NCBI RefSeq assembly: GCF_012427705.1
Contig: NZ_CP048602.1
Span: forward strand, 1,054,001 to 1,118,000
Origin: Vreelandella piezotolerans
GTDB taxonomy: Bacteria; Pseudomonadota; Gammaproteobacteria; Pseudomonadales; Halomonadaceae
Length of the DNA stretch: 64,000 nt
Direction: 5' to 3'
The translations under genes and the position numbers were made by a program. Position 1 is the stretch's first letter. Every line of letters starts with the position of its first letter. The notes under the pieces are model-generated. The model saw only the letters and a list, made by a program, of their open reading frames with translations, made no database searches and was not told the origin of the DNA. Of this stretch, positions 44,301-52,864 are shown one piece after another.

Positions 44301-44306
44301 TATAAT
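44301..44306 (+). promoter_or_regulatory. Probable -10 element of gltX
   Basis: A perfect TATAAT lies 33 bases before the gltX ATG. The -35 region (TGTTGG with 16-base spacing) is weak. Confidence 0.5.
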
Positions 44307-44339
44307 GGCGCCACGCTTAATTGCCAAAAGGATCCGTTG

Positions 44340-45818
44340 ATGACCGTTCGCACTCGTATCGCGCCTTCTCCTACAGGCGATCCGCACGTAGGTACTGCTT
44401 ATATTGCGTTGTTCAATCTCTGCTTTGCTCGTCAGCACGGCGGGCAGTTCATTCTGCGTATCGAAGATACCGATCGGGTGCGTTCGACTCCCGAGTCCGA
44501 ACAGATGATTTTGGATTCCTTGCGCTGGCTGGGGTTGGAGTGGGATGAAGGTCCTGACGTTGGTGGCCCACATGGCCCTTATCGCCAAAGCGAACGTGGC
44601 GATATCTATGCGATGCACGCCCAGCGGCTGCTGGATGCTGGTCATGCTTTCAAATGTTACCGCACCAGCGAAGAGTTGGACGAACTGCGTGAGTCTCGCA
44701 AAGAGGCGGGCCTACACTTAGCGCTGAAGCCAGCCGATCTAGCCTTGGACGTCGACGAGCAGGCACGCCGTGAGCAAGAAGGCTGGCCGTACGTCATTCG
44801 TATGCACGTACCCAGCGAGGGTGTGTGTGTGGTGAGCGACATGTTGCGCGGCACGATCGAGGTCGATTGGGCGCAGGTCGATGCGCAGATTCTGATGAAG
44901 TCAGACGGTATGCCCACCTATCATCTGGCGAACGTGGTGGATGACCATCTGATGGGCATTACTCACGTACTGCGTGGTGAAGAGTGGATCAACTCCGCGC
45001 CGAAGCACCAACTGCTATATGAGTACTTTGGCTGGGAAATGCCGCAGCTCTGCCATATGCCGTTGCTGCGTAATCCGGATAAGTCCAAGCTCTCCAAGCG
45101 TAAGAATCCCACATCGATCAACTACTATCGTCGCATGGGGTTTTTACCCCAGGCCGTTACCAACTACCTAGGGCGCATGGGCTGGTCGATGCCCGACGAG
45201 CGTGAAAAATTCAGCCTGTCAGAAATGATGGCGGAATTCGATATTCAGCGCGTCTCCCTCGGTGGTCCCGTGTTCGATCTGGAGAAGTTAACGTGGCTAA
45301 ACGGCGTTTACATTCGAGAAGATTTGGATGACGACGCCCTGCTTCAGGCGCTGCGCGAATGGGCGTTCAACGATGCGTACGTTAAACAGATTTTGCCGCA
45401 AGTGCGTCCACGGATAGAGACGCTTTCTCAGGTCGTACCGCTCGCTGGCCATTTCTTCTCAGGTTTGCCAGCGATCAGTAAAGATGACTTTGATAGCGTA
45501 AAGCTGGACGACGAAGAACTCGTCAAGCTGCTGCAATTCCTGGTTTGGCGTTTCGAGGCCGTTTCTGCTTGGCATAAAGACGCACTTCTGGCCGAGGTGA
45601 AAACATTGTCAGAGCACTTCGAGCTCAAAATGAAAGTGTTCTTGGCACCGGTGTTCATTGCCATCACCGGAAGTGCGTCCAGTACCTCGGTGATGGATGC
45701 GATGGCTATCTTGGGCTCCGATGTGACACGTGCGCGGTTGCGTAACGCTATTGACGTGTTAGGGGGTGTTTCCAAAAAGCAAGCGAAGCGGTTTGAAAAA
45801 GAGTACCGCGATCTGTAA
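44340..45818 (+). CDS. gltX: Glutamyl-tRNA synthetase
   Basis: This is a 492-residue class I synthetase. The HIGH-like motif is [11 protein letters not shown] (about 10-20) and the KMSKS-like motif is [13 protein letters not shown] (about 248-260). The catalytic core, stem-contact fold and C-terminal alpha-helical anticodon-binding cage are all present. It charges tRNA-Glu, and a tRNA-Glu gene lies just downstream. AAAAGGA precedes the ATG; a TTG three bases earlier is in frame but less likely. Confidence 0.95.
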   Translation: MTVRTRIAPSPTGDPHVGTAYIALFNLCFARQHGGQFILRIEDTDRVRSTPESEQMILDSLRWLGLEWDEGPDVGGPHGPYRQSERGDIYAMHAQRLLDAGHAFKCYRTSEELDELRESRKEAGLHLALKPADLALDVDEQARREQEGWPYVIRMHVPSEGVCVVSDMLRGTIEVDWAQVDAQILMKSDGMPTYHLANVVDDHLMGITHVLRGEEWINSAPKHQLLYEYFGWEMPQLCHMPLLRNPDKSKLSKRKNPTSINYYRRMGFLPQAVTNYLGRMGWSMPDEREKFSLSEMMAEFDIQRVSLGGPVFDLEKLTWLNGVYIREDLDDDALLQALREWAFNDAYVKQILPQVRPRIETLSQVVPLAGHFFSGLPAISKDDFDSVKLDDEELVKLLQFLVWRFEAVSAWHKDALLAEVKTLSEHFELKMKVFLAPVFIAITGSASSTSVMDAMAILGSDVTRARLRNAIDVLGGVSKKQAKRFEKEYRDL

Positions 45819-45896
45819 TTGACCCCTGGTATGAAAATGGAGAGAGCGTCGCGCGGTCTAGTTATGAACGCGTGGCGTTTTCTTCGGGAAATAGGC

Positions 45897-45925
45897 TTGA
45901 CGAAGATCAGGCGAATCAGTAATAT
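45897..45925 (+). promoter_or_regulatory. Promoter of the tRNA-Ala/tRNA-Glu unit
   Basis: TTGACG and TAATAT are separated by exactly 17 bases, followed by a GC-rich discriminator. Initiation would fall about 15 bases before tRNA-Ala. Confidence 0.7.
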
Positions 45926-45947
45926 ACGCTCCGTCTTCGCGACATGT

Positions 45948-46023
45948 GGGGCCTTAGCTCAGCTGGGAGAGCGCAACACTGGCAGTGTTGAGGTCAGCGG
46001 TTCGATCCCGCTAGGCTCCACCA
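45948..46023 (+). tRNA. tRNA-Ala (anticodon GGC)
   Basis: The 76-base cloverleaf includes an encoded CCA. The acceptor stem GGGGCCT pairs with AGGCTCC (one G-U), the anticodon stem CAACA/TGTTG closes the loop CTGGCAG with anticodon GGC, and the T-arm contains GGTTCGATCC. It shares a transcript with tRNA-Glu 51 bases downstream. Confidence 0.95.
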
Positions 46024-46074
46024 ATATCAGCCATCCCTGATGTTGATTGTCCAAGATATCTAAGGTCTGACAAC

Positions 46075-46150
46075 GTCCCATTCGTCTAGTGGTCTAGGAC
46101 ACCGCCCTTTCACGGCGGGAACAGGGGTTCGAACCCCCTATGGGACGCCA
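46075..46150 (+). tRNA. tRNA-Glu (anticodon TTC)
   Basis: The 76-base cloverleaf includes an encoded CCA. The acceptor stem GTCCCAT/ATGGGAC is perfect, the anticodon stem CCGCC/GGCGG holds loop CTTTCAC with anticodon TTC, and the T-loop is GTTCGAA. It follows tRNA-Ala and lies near gltX, whose product charges it. Confidence 0.95.
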
Positions 46151-46525
46151 CTCTCTTTGTTTCTCTCCTTAAATCATTTCGATTCGCGAATAGCAATGAG
46201 TCTTCTCACTTGCCTTTTTTGCATTCCCGTCGTCTAGAACTTGCGTCTATTTCACGCGTTTTTTGTCCATATTGTGCTTGACTTGTCCACTTTTGTAACT
46301 TGGAGGATCGGGTTGTGCACAACCACATAAAGATGAAGCAAAAAATCAGCAATTTAGCGTAAGCTCTTTAAAATCAATCAGTTATATTAGGTTAAAAAAT
46401 AACCAATTTAAGGTTGAGTCACTGTTCATGGCGATTGTGGGGCGTTTTCTAGTGGTTGTGAACAGGGTTATCCACAGATAGTGTGGAAAACCCTGGCTAG
46501 GCAGCGAGTGCCAAAAAGTCAAGCG
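46151..46525. other. AT-rich spacer with DnaA-box matches
   Basis: About 375 bases without a gene. It holds a perfect DnaA box TTATCCACA (46468-46476), an opposed TTTTCCACA on the minus strand (46482-46490), looser matches TTGTCCATA (46263), TTGTCCACT (46283) and the palindrome TTGTGCACAA (46313-46322), plus an AT-rich core at about 46365-46415. No dnaA, dnaN or gidA gene is near. Confidence 0.5.
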
Positions 46526-47407
46526 TTATTCAGGTTTGCGCAGCCGTTTTAGTAGCGATGACGTGTCCCAGCGGCCGCCTTCCATACGCTGTACGTCCGC
46601 ATAGAATTGGTCGACCAACGCCGTGACAGGAAGGGTGGCGTCTAACCGTCGCGCTTGCTCGAGGCATATCCCCAGATCCTTGCGCATCCAGTCCACCGCG
46701 AAACCATGGTTATACTCATCAGCAATCATTGTTTTATGACGGTTCTCCATCTGCCAAGACCCTGCAGCGCCTTTGGAAATGACGTCGATGACTTGGTGCT
46801 GATCGAGTCCGGCTTGCTCAGCAAAGTGCAGGCCTTCCGCCAAGCCTTGTACCAAGCCTGCAATGCAGATCTGATTCACCATTTTGGTGAGCTGACCACT
46901 GCTGGCAGCGCCCATGAGCGTGACGGCACGTGCGTAATGATTCAGGAAAGGGGCGACGGCATCAAAATGCGCTTGCTCGCCGCCGCACATGATGGTCAGT
47001 GCGCCGTTCTCGGCACCTTGCTGGCCGCCTGACACGGGGGCGTCAATAAACGCTACGCCATTTTCTCGACAGGCAGCATCCAGCTCCAGCGCTAAATCCG
47101 CTGACGCGGTGGTGTGATCGACGAGGTAGCTCCCGCTGGTCATGGTGCTCAGTACACCATCGCTGCCCATGGTCACTTGGCGCACATCGTCATCGTTGCC
47201 GACACACACCAATACCAAATCGGCCCCCTGGGCTGCCTCGGCGGGTGTCGCGTGAGCCGTGCCGCCAAAGGCGTTAGCCCATGCTTCTGACTTGCTTGCG
47301 GTGCGGTTGTAAACCCGCGTGGTGAGGCCCTGCTTGGCGAGGTGGCCGGCCATCGGGTAGCCCATGACGCCAAGGCCGATAAACGCAACGGTTTTGATAG
47401 ATTGCAT
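46526..47407 (-). CDS. NAD(P)-dependent beta-hydroxyacid dehydrogenase (GarR/HibDH family)
   Basis: This is a 293-residue 6-phosphogluconate-dehydrogenase-like enzyme. The Rossmann motif is FIGLGVMGYPMAGHL (about 8-22), the substrate motif is DAPVSGGQQGAENGAL (about 119-134) and the catalytic Lys is in GQLTKMVNQI (about 170). Likely substrates are tartronate semialdehyde or 3-hydroxyisobutyrate; the sequence does not decide. AAAGGTG precedes the ATG at 47407. It follows gltA on the same strand but a terminator lies between them. Confidence 0.88.
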   Translation of the reverse strand: MQSIKTVAFIGLGVMGYPMAGHLAKQGLTTRVYNRTASKSEAWANAFGGTAHATPAEAAQGADLVLVCVGNDDDVRQVTMGSDGVLSTMTSGSYLVDHTTASADLALELDAACRENGVAFIDAPVSGGQQGAENGALTIMCGGEQAHFDAVAPFLNHYARAVTLMGAASSGQLTKMVNQICIAGLVQGLAEGLHFAEQAGLDQHQVIDVISKGAAGSWQMENRHKTMIADEYNHGFAVDWMRKDLGICLEQARRLDATLPVTALVDQFYADVQRMEGGRWDTSSLLKRLRKPE

Positions 47408-47444
47408 AAAGCACCTTTGTTGTTGGTAGGAAGTACGAGCAAAC

Positions 47445-47468
47445 AAAAGGCCACCCGTGGGTGGCCTT
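47445..47468 (-). terminator. Intrinsic terminator of gltA
   Basis: Read on the minus strand, AAGGCCACCC pairs with GGGTGGCCTT around a very short loop, followed by TTGTTTG. It lies about 40 bases after the gltA stop. Confidence 0.85.
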
Positions 47469-47506
47469 CGTCATCCTATGCATGCATTAGCGCGTTAGCT
47501 GCCAAA

Positions 47507-48793
47507 TCACTTGCTGGGATAGTCACGTTTTTCGTGACCGACGTACAGCTGGCGCGGGCGGCCGATTTTGTAGCTTTCGCTGAGCATTTCATGCCAGTGG
47601 GAGATCCAACCAATGGTACGCGACACCGCAAAGATCACGGTGAACATGTTGGTCGGAATGCCCATGGCTTTCAGAATGATGCCTGAGTAGAAATCGACGT
47701 TCGGATACAGTTTGCGCTCGATGAAGTATTCATCTTCGAGTGCGATTTGCTCCAGGCGCTTGGCGATTTTGAGCTGCGGGTCGTCGGCCATGCCGAGCTC
47801 GGCCAGTACTTCGTCGCAGGTCTCTTTCATCACTTTGGCGCGTGGGTCGAAGTTGCGGTAGACGCGATGACCGAAGCCCATCAGTTTGAAGGGATCGTTC
47901 TTGTCTTTCGCTTTATCCACGAAGCGCTGAATGTTCTCTTCGGAATCGTCGCCGATTTCGTCCAGCATGTTGAGCACGGCCTCGTTGGCACCGCCATGCG
48001 CAGGACCCCACAAGGCCGCAATGCCCGCGCTGATACAGGCAAACGGGTTGGCGCCAGTTGAGCCTGCCAGACGAACGGTAGAGGTAGAGGCGTTTTGCTC
48101 GTGGTCCGCATGCAGCATGAAGATGCGGTCCATGGCTTTCGCGTATACCGGGTTGATTTTGTACTCTTCGCACGGGTTGCTGAACATCATGTAGAGGAAA
48201 TTCTCTGCATAGCTCAGATCGTTGCGCGGATAATTGAACGGTTGGCCCACATTGTACTTGTGCGACATGGCGGCCAGGGTCGGCATCTTGGCGATCAAAC
48301 GGATCGCGCTGATGACGCGGTCTTCTTCCTGAGTGATGTCCATGTGATCGTGGTAGAAGGCTGCTAGGCCGCCCACGACACCGCACAGAATCGACATTGG
48401 GTGCGCGTCACGGCGGAACCCTTTGAAAAAGTTGTTGATCTGGTCGTGCACCATGGTGTGATTGCGAATACGTGATTCGAAATCAGCGTACTGCTCGTCG
48501 TTGGGCAGCTCACCAAACAGCAGGGTGTAGCAAACTTCTACAAAGTTCGACTCTTTCGCCAGTTGATCAATGGGGTAACCGCGGTGCAGCAGTACGCCCT
48601 TGCCGCCATCGATATAGGTGATGGCAGATTGGCAGGAAGAGGTGGCCATAAAGCCGGGGTCGTAGGTAAACAGGCCTTCGGCGCCTAAGCCGCGCACGTC
48701 GATGACGTCGGGGCCAAGTGTGCCGGAATACATGGGTAGCTCGATCGTTTTGTCGAGACCGTCTACCGTCAATGTCGCTTTCCTGTCAGCCAT
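47507..48793 (-). CDS. gltA: Citrate synthase (type II)
   Basis: This 428-residue enzyme condenses oxaloacetate with acetyl-CoA at the entry of the TCA cycle. Active-site segments are visible: [15 protein letters not shown] (about 235-250), [26 protein letters not shown] (about 308) and [13 protein letters not shown]. The N-terminal beta-domain (about 1-50) marks the hexameric, NADH-sensitive type found in gammaproteobacteria. AAAGGAGG precedes the ATG. It is divergent from the sdh-suc operon, with a good sigma-70 promoter upstream. Confidence 0.97.
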   Translation of the reverse strand: MADRKATLTVDGLDKTIELPMYSGTLGPDVIDVRGLGAEGLFTYDPGFMATSSCQSAITYIDGGKGVLLHRGYPIDQLAKESNFVEVCYTLLFGELPNDEQYADFESRIRNHTMVHDQINNFFKGFRRDAHPMSILCGVVGGLAAFYHDHMDITQEEDRVISAIRLIAKMPTLAAMSHKYNVGQPFNYPRNDLSYAENFLYMMFSNPCEEYKINPVYAKAMDRIFMLHADHEQNASTSTVRLAGSTGANPFACISAGIAALWGPAHGGANEAVLNMLDEIGDDSEENIQRFVDKAKDKNDPFKLMGFGHRVYRNFDPRAKVMKETCDEVLAELGMADDPQLKIAKRLEQIALEDEYFIERKLYPNVDFYSGIILKAMGIPTNMFTVIFAVSRTIGWISHWHEMLSESYKIGRPRQLYVGHEKRDYPSK

Positions 48794-48868
48794 GCTGGCC
48801 TCCTTTCGAATTCGGTTTGGGACGTAAAGTCGTTGTTTCGCATACCGCGCCGGCGAAAAGGCTTGCCC

Positions 48869-48896
48869 ACTATAGAAGTGTGCGACATTTTGTCAA
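48869..48896 (-). promoter_or_regulatory. gltA promoter
   Basis: On the minus strand a perfect TTGACA (48891-48896) and TATAGT (48869-48874) are separated by 16 bases. The start would fall near 48862, giving a leader of about 70 bases. Confidence 0.8.
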
Positions 48897-48928
48897 TTAG
48901 CCTAAGCGCTAGCTATGCTTGTACAGAG

Positions 48929-48975
48929 ATTGTTGTTATGAACAATTTTTGTATATGATAAATGAGGTGTTCATA
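48929..48975. promoter_or_regulatory. Dyads in the gltA-sdh divergent spacer
   Basis: TATGAACA (48937-48944) and TGTTCATA (48968-48975) form a perfect 8-bp inverted repeat 23 bases apart. ATTGTT/AACAAT (48929-48946) form a second, overlapping dyad. They are placed to act on either promoter; no regulator is identified. Confidence 0.35.
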
Positions 48976-49121
48976 GTAGCGAAGTGCCAGAGGATTGACG
49001 ATACGTTAACAGGCTTATCAAACCATCAATCTCCTGTCACTATAACCATGCTGCATCGCAAAATCGACTCGGGTAGGCGGCATTTTTCTTGCACCATGGT
49101 CGAGTTAAGCCTGAGATCGGT

Positions 49122-49150
49122 TTGTCAGCAGGGGCTAAGGTTCTTATAAT
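49122..49150 (+). promoter_or_regulatory. sdhCDAB operon promoter
   Basis: TTGTCA (49122-49127) and a perfect TATAAT (49145-49150) are separated by exactly 17 bases. Transcription would start near 49157, giving a leader of about 125 bases that carries the hairpins at 49223-49260. Confidence 0.8.
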
Positions 49151-49222
49151 CCACGGCGCGCGACCGGCAGGTAGGTGGTCGTGCCCGACTTGGCAACGGC
49201 CGAGCCCCTTCCAGCAACCACT

Positions 49223-49260
49223 GCCCGCTCGGGCTATGCCCGACCTGTCGCAGAGCGGGC
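49223..49260 (+). promoter_or_regulatory. Nested hairpins in the sdhC leader
   Basis: GCCCGCTC (49223-49230) pairs with GAGCGGGC (49253-49260), enclosing a second helix CGGGC-TAT-GCCCG (49230-49242). The structure ends 21 bases before the sdhC start and abuts the AAGAGAG ribosome site, so it could modulate sdh translation. Confidence 0.4.
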
Positions 49261-49281
49261 CAAGAGAGTGTGTATAACGCC

Positions 49282-49659
49282 GTGAATAGCAAACGACCCG
49301 TAAACCTAGATCTAACGACGATACATTTCCCACTACCGGCGCTAACGTCGATTACACACCGTATCACGGGTGTGATCCTGTTCGTTGGCCTGATTTTCGC
49401 TTTTTGGGCGTTGGGTAAATCCCTATCATCTCCGGCTGGCTTCGATGCTGTCAGCAGTGCCTTAGCCAACAACTTCTTTGCCAAGCTCGTTGCGTGGGGG
49501 CTGCTGTCTGCCTTGGCATTCCACTTTGTGGCAGGCATCAAGCACCTGCTGATGGACGCCAATATTGGGGTGACCTTAGAAGGTGGCGTGAAAAAAGCAC
49601 AGGCGACCGTCGTGGTAAGCGCGGTTCTGATCATTCTGGCAGGAGTTTGGGTATGGTAA
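49282..49659 (+). CDS. sdhC: Succinate dehydrogenase cytochrome b556 subunit
   Basis: This is a 125-residue membrane anchor with three transmembrane helices. It has SITHRITGVILFVG (about 24-37), a quinone-site Ser/Arg region, and the haem-ligand His in FHFVAGIKHLLMD (about 81-93). With SdhD it anchors complex II and binds haem b and ubiquinone. The start is a GTG at 49282, giving MNSKRPVNLDL, the family N-terminus; another GTG at 49270 is closer to the ribosome site AAGAGAG. The stop overlaps the sdhD start. Confidence 0.93.
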   Translation: MNSKRPVNLDLTTIHFPLPALTSITHRITGVILFVGLIFAFWALGKSLSSPAGFDAVSSALANNFFAKLVAWGLLSALAFHFVAGIKHLLMDANIGVTLEGGVKKAQATVVVSAVLIILAGVWVW

Positions 49660-50000
49660 CCAACATTACGAGTTTTGGCCGTAGCGGTCTGTCTGACTGG
49701 CTGATGCAGCGTGTTTCTGCGGTCGTGCTGGCCCTCTATACCGTTTTCGTCGTTGCTTACCTGCTGTTGAATCCGAACCTGGATTACTACACCTGGAGCG
49801 GCCTGTTCGAGCAAACCTGGATGCGTATTTTCTCGCTGCTGGCGTTTATCTCGATCGCTGCGCACGCCTGGATCGGTTTGTGGACCGTCACCACCGATTA
49901 CCTCAAGTCCACTCGCCTGCGCGTGGGTGCCCAGACGCTGATCATTCTGGCCATCTTCGTGTACCTCGTGTGGGGCATTCAAATTCTGTGGGGAGCTTGA
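49653..50000 (+). CDS. sdhD: Succinate dehydrogenase hydrophobic membrane anchor
   Basis: The 115-residue protein has three transmembrane helices. It has RVSAVVLALYTVFVV (about 20-34), HAWIGLWTVTTDYLK (about 71-85, haem His and quinone-site Asp-Tyr) and a C-terminal hydrophobic helix. The ATG at 49653 lies within the sdhC stop region (ATGGTAA) with AGGAG 7 bases upstream, so the two are translated together. It is followed by sdhA after 3 bases. Confidence 0.93.
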   Translation: MVTNITSFGRSGLSDWLMQRVSAVVLALYTVFVVAYLLLNPNLDYYTWSGLFEQTWMRIFSLLAFISIAAHAWIGLWTVTTDYLKSTRLRVGAQTLIILAIFVYLVWGIQILWGA

Positions 50001-50003
50001 TAC

Positions 50004-51779
50004 ATGTCTAACCTTCGTAGCCTGACATTCGACGCCATCATCATCGGTGGCGGTGGCTCTGGCCTGCGTGCGGCGCTCGAACTAGCAAAATCCGGTAAAA
50101 AGACAGCCGTACTTTCCAAAGTGTTCCCGACGCGCTCTCACACGGTTTCTGCTCAAGGCGGTATTACCTGTGCCATCGCCTCCGCCGACCCGAACGATGA
50201 CTGGCGTTGGCACATGTACGACACGGTCAAAGGCGGCGACTACATTGCTGACCAAGACGCCGCTGAATACATGTGCTCCGAAGGCCCCAAAGCGGTCTTC
50301 GAACTGGAACACATGGGCCTGCCGTTCTCGCGTTTCGATAACGGCCGCATCTACCAGCGTCCGTTCGGCGGTCAGTCGAAGAACTTCGGTGAAGGCGGTC
50401 AGGCAGCGCGCACCTGTGCAGCCGCCGACCGTACCGGCCACGCACTGCTGCACACCCTGTACCAAAACAACCTCAAGAACAACACCACGTTCTTGAACGA
50501 GTGGTATGCAGTCGACCTGGTCAAGAACGCCAGCGGTGACGTAGTGGGCTGTATCGCCATGTGCATCGAAACTGGTGAAGTGGTGCACGTCAAATCGAAA
50601 GCCACGGTTCTGGCGACGGGCGGTGCGGGTCGTATCTACGCCTCTACCACCAACGCTCTGATCAATACCGGTGACGGCATCGGCATGGCGCTGCGCGCGG
50701 GCTTCCCGATGCAGGATATGGAAATGTGGCAGTTCCACCCGACCGGTATCTACGGTGCGGGCACCTTGGTGACCGAAGGATGCCGTGGTGAGGGTGGCTA
50801 CCTGATCAACAAAGACGGCGAGCGTTTCATGGAGCGTTATGCACCGAACGCCAAAGACTTAGCGGGTCGAGACGTGGTGGCACGCTCCATGGTCATGGAG
50901 ATTCTCGAAGGCCGCGGCTGTGGCGAGAAGGGTGATCACGTCTTCCTGAAACTCGATCACCTTGGCGAAGAAGTCCTTGGCAAGCGTCTGCCGGGGATCG
51001 TCGAGCTCTCCAAGACCTTCGCCCATGTCGATCCGGCGAAAGACCCGATTCCTGTCGTCCCGACCTGCCACTATATGATGGGCGGTATTCCGACCAACAT
51101 CCATGGCCAAGCGATCACTCAAGACGAAAATGGTAACGACCAGATCGTCAACGGCCTGTTCGCCTGTGGCGAAGCGGCGTGTGTATCGGTCCACGGTGCC
51201 AACCGCCTGGGCGGTAACTCACTGCTCGACTTGGTGGTCTTCGGCCGTGCTGCGGGTATGTTCATCGAAGGCGCGCTGAACGAAGGTATCGAATACCTCG
51301 ACGCTTCCGAGTCGGACATCGAGTTCGCCATGAAGCGCATCACGCGCTGGAACGAATCCGAAGAGGGTGGCGAAAGCATTCCGGCACTGAAAGCCGAGCT
51401 GCAAGACATCATGCAGAACTCTTTCGGTGTATTCCGTGAAGAGAAAAACATGCAAGAAGGTGTCAAAAAGCTGGCGGACCTGCGTGGCCGCATTGCCAAT
51501 GCGCACCTGCCGGACAAATCCAACGCGTTCAACACGGCTCGTGTCGAAGCGCTGGAGCTGGACAACCTGATGGAAGTGGCAGAAGCAACGGCGATTGCTG
51601 CCCTCGAGCGTAAAGAGAGCCGTGGTGCCCACTCGCGCTACGACTACCCTGACCGTGATGATGTCAACTGGCTGAAACACTCGCTCTACTTCCCGGCCAG
51701 CAAAGAGCTGAAGAAGCGCGACGTCAACTTCAAGCCGAAAACCGTCGATACGTTCGAGCCCAAGGTTCGTACCTACTAA
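50004..51779 (+). CDS. sdhA: Succinate dehydrogenase flavoprotein subunit
   Basis: This is a 591-residue flavoprotein. The FAD dinucleotide motif is [12 protein letters not shown] (about 12-23), the covalent FAD His is in SHTVSAQGG (about 45), HPTGIYGAG is the substrate-site region (about 245), and RxxR-containing [16 protein letters not shown] (about 400) is present. It oxidises succinate to fumarate as the catalytic subunit of complex II on the cytoplasmic membrane face. It is in the standard C-D-A-B order. Confidence 0.97.
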   Translation: MSNLRSLTFDAIIIGGGGSGLRAALELAKSGKKTAVLSKVFPTRSHTVSAQGGITCAIASADPNDDWRWHMYDTVKGGDYIADQDAAEYMCSEGPKAVFELEHMGLPFSRFDNGRIYQRPFGGQSKNFGEGGQAARTCAAADRTGHALLHTLYQNNLKNNTTFLNEWYAVDLVKNASGDVVGCIAMCIETGEVVHVKSKATVLATGGAGRIYASTTNALINTGDGIGMALRAGFPMQDMEMWQFHPTGIYGAGTLVTEGCRGEGGYLINKDGERFMERYAPNAKDLAGRDVVARSMVMEILEGRGCGEKGDHVFLKLDHLGEEVLGKRLPGIVELSKTFAHVDPAKDPIPVVPTCHYMMGGIPTNIHGQAITQDENGNDQIVNGLFACGEAACVSVHGANRLGGNSLLDLVVFGRAAGMFIEGALNEGIEYLDASESDIEFAMKRITRWNESEEGGESIPALKAELQDIMQNSFGVFREEKNMQEGVKKLADLRGRIANAHLPDKSNAFNTARVEALELDNLMEVAEATAIAALERKESRGAHSRYDYPDRDDVNWLKHSLYFPASKELKKRDVNFKPKTVDTFEPKVRTY

Positions 51780-51806
51780 TCTTCGCACCGACGAGAGGGA
51801 GTCACC

Positions 51807-52517
51807 ATGTCCAATCTTCAGGTATCCGTATACCGCTACAATCCGGAAACCGACTCCGCACCTTATATGCAGGAGTTTCAGGTCGATACCAAAGGCCGCG
51901 ATCTGATGGTGCTGGATGTTCTGCATCTGATGAAAGAGCAAGACAGCGGTTTGGCCTATCGCCGCAGCTGCCGTGAGGGTGTTTGCGGTTCCGACGGCAT
52001 GAACATGAATGGCAAAAACGGCCTGGCGTGCATCACGCCGCTGTCAGACGTCGTGAAAAACAACAAGCTGACACTTCGCCCGCTGCCTGGTCTTCCGGTC
52101 ATCCGCGATATGGTGGTCGACATGGGGCTGTTCTATAAACAGTACGAGCGTATCCAGCCGTATCTGCAGAACGACACCCCGGCACCGGCCATTGAGCGCC
52201 TGCAGTCGCCGGAAGAGCGCGACAAACTGGACGGCCTATACGAATGTATTCTGTGCGCGTGTTGCTCCACATCGTGCCCGTCGTTCTGGTGGAATCCGGA
52301 CAAATTCGTGGGTCCTGCTGGCCTGCTGCAATCCTACCGCTTCCTGGCCGACAGCCGCGATACCGCAACCCGTGAGCGCCTGACCAGCTTGGAGGATCCG
52401 TTCTCGGTTTTCCGCTGCCGTGGCATCATGAACTGTGTTGCCGTGTGCCCGAAAGGTCTTAACCCGACCCGTGCAATTGGTAAAATTCGTGAAATGTTGC
52501 TTGCGGACGCTACGTAA
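51807..52517 (+). CDS. sdhB: Succinate dehydrogenase iron-sulfur subunit
   Basis: This 236-residue electron-transfer subunit binds three clusters: 2Fe-2S by CREGVCGSDG and a later Cys (about 56-76), 4Fe-4S by CILCACCSTSC (about 150-160), and 3Fe-4S by CRGIMNCVAVCPKGLNP (about 207-223). It passes electrons from the flavin to the SdhCD quinone site. GAGGGAG precedes the ATG. Two hairpins separate it from sucA. Confidence 0.97.
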   Translation: MSNLQVSVYRYNPETDSAPYMQEFQVDTKGRDLMVLDVLHLMKEQDSGLAYRRSCREGVCGSDGMNMNGKNGLACITPLSDVVKNNKLTLRPLPGLPVIRDMVVDMGLFYKQYERIQPYLQNDTPAPAIERLQSPEERDKLDGLYECILCACCSTSCPSFWWNPDKFVGPAGLLQSYRFLADSRDTATRERLTSLEDPFSVFRCRGIMNCVAVCPKGLNPTRAIGKIREMLLADAT

Positions 52518-52611
52518 CTATCTAATCCCATGAAGAAAAAGCGTGTACCACGTAAGTTGCAGCATAAAGCTACTTAAATCGTGGCGCTTCGCTTGTTATC
52601 ATAGGGGCCGT

Positions 52612-52638
52612 CACGGTGCGGCGACGCGTCGCACCGTG
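52612..52638 (+). terminator. Hairpin 1 between sdhB and sucA
   Basis: CACGGTGCG and CGCACCGTG pair over 9 bp; the 9-base interior can itself fold (GCGACG/CGTCGC). No T-run follows, so it looks like a processing or stability element. Confidence 0.6.
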
Positions 52639-52651
52639 GTCAGCCAAGTTT

Positions 52652-52684
52652 AAAAGCCGGTGCTTTAAGTACCGGCTTTTGAGC
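52652..52684. terminator. Hairpin 2 (terminator-like) between sdhB and sucA
   Basis: AAAAGCCGGT pairs with ACCGGCTTTT (10 bp, 9-base loop), ending in TTTTGAG. It could attenuate read-through from sdh into suc; A/T ends on both sides make it symmetrical. Confidence 0.65.
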
Positions 52685-52864
52685 ATGAACTGAATGAGAA
52701 ACGCGTCGCAACTACGTGGTCTTAACCACGTGTATGAACAAGGGCTTCCGGCCTCCGGTCGGCGCCGCCGGCAAACGTCCCGCCCCGCCGGCAGGGCAAT
52801 AGCGATGTCGTTGCATGCATGCAGCGATGCCGATACCACCCCATCAGTGCAGGGTGACCGAGAG

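Noticed and set aside
45819-46040. A 73-codon frame after gltX
   Set aside because: It runs through the tRNA-Ala gene and its promoter; not a protein gene.
46313-46322. TTGTGCACAA as a regulator operator
   Set aside because: A perfect 10-base palindrome, but it fits the DnaA-like series around it and no regulator gene is adjacent, so I did not call it separately.
52694-52864. N-terminal extension of sucA by 57 codons
   Set aside because: The extension is basic and low in complexity, lies next to the intergenic hairpins, and SucA proteins start at the MQQGIMELMW position.
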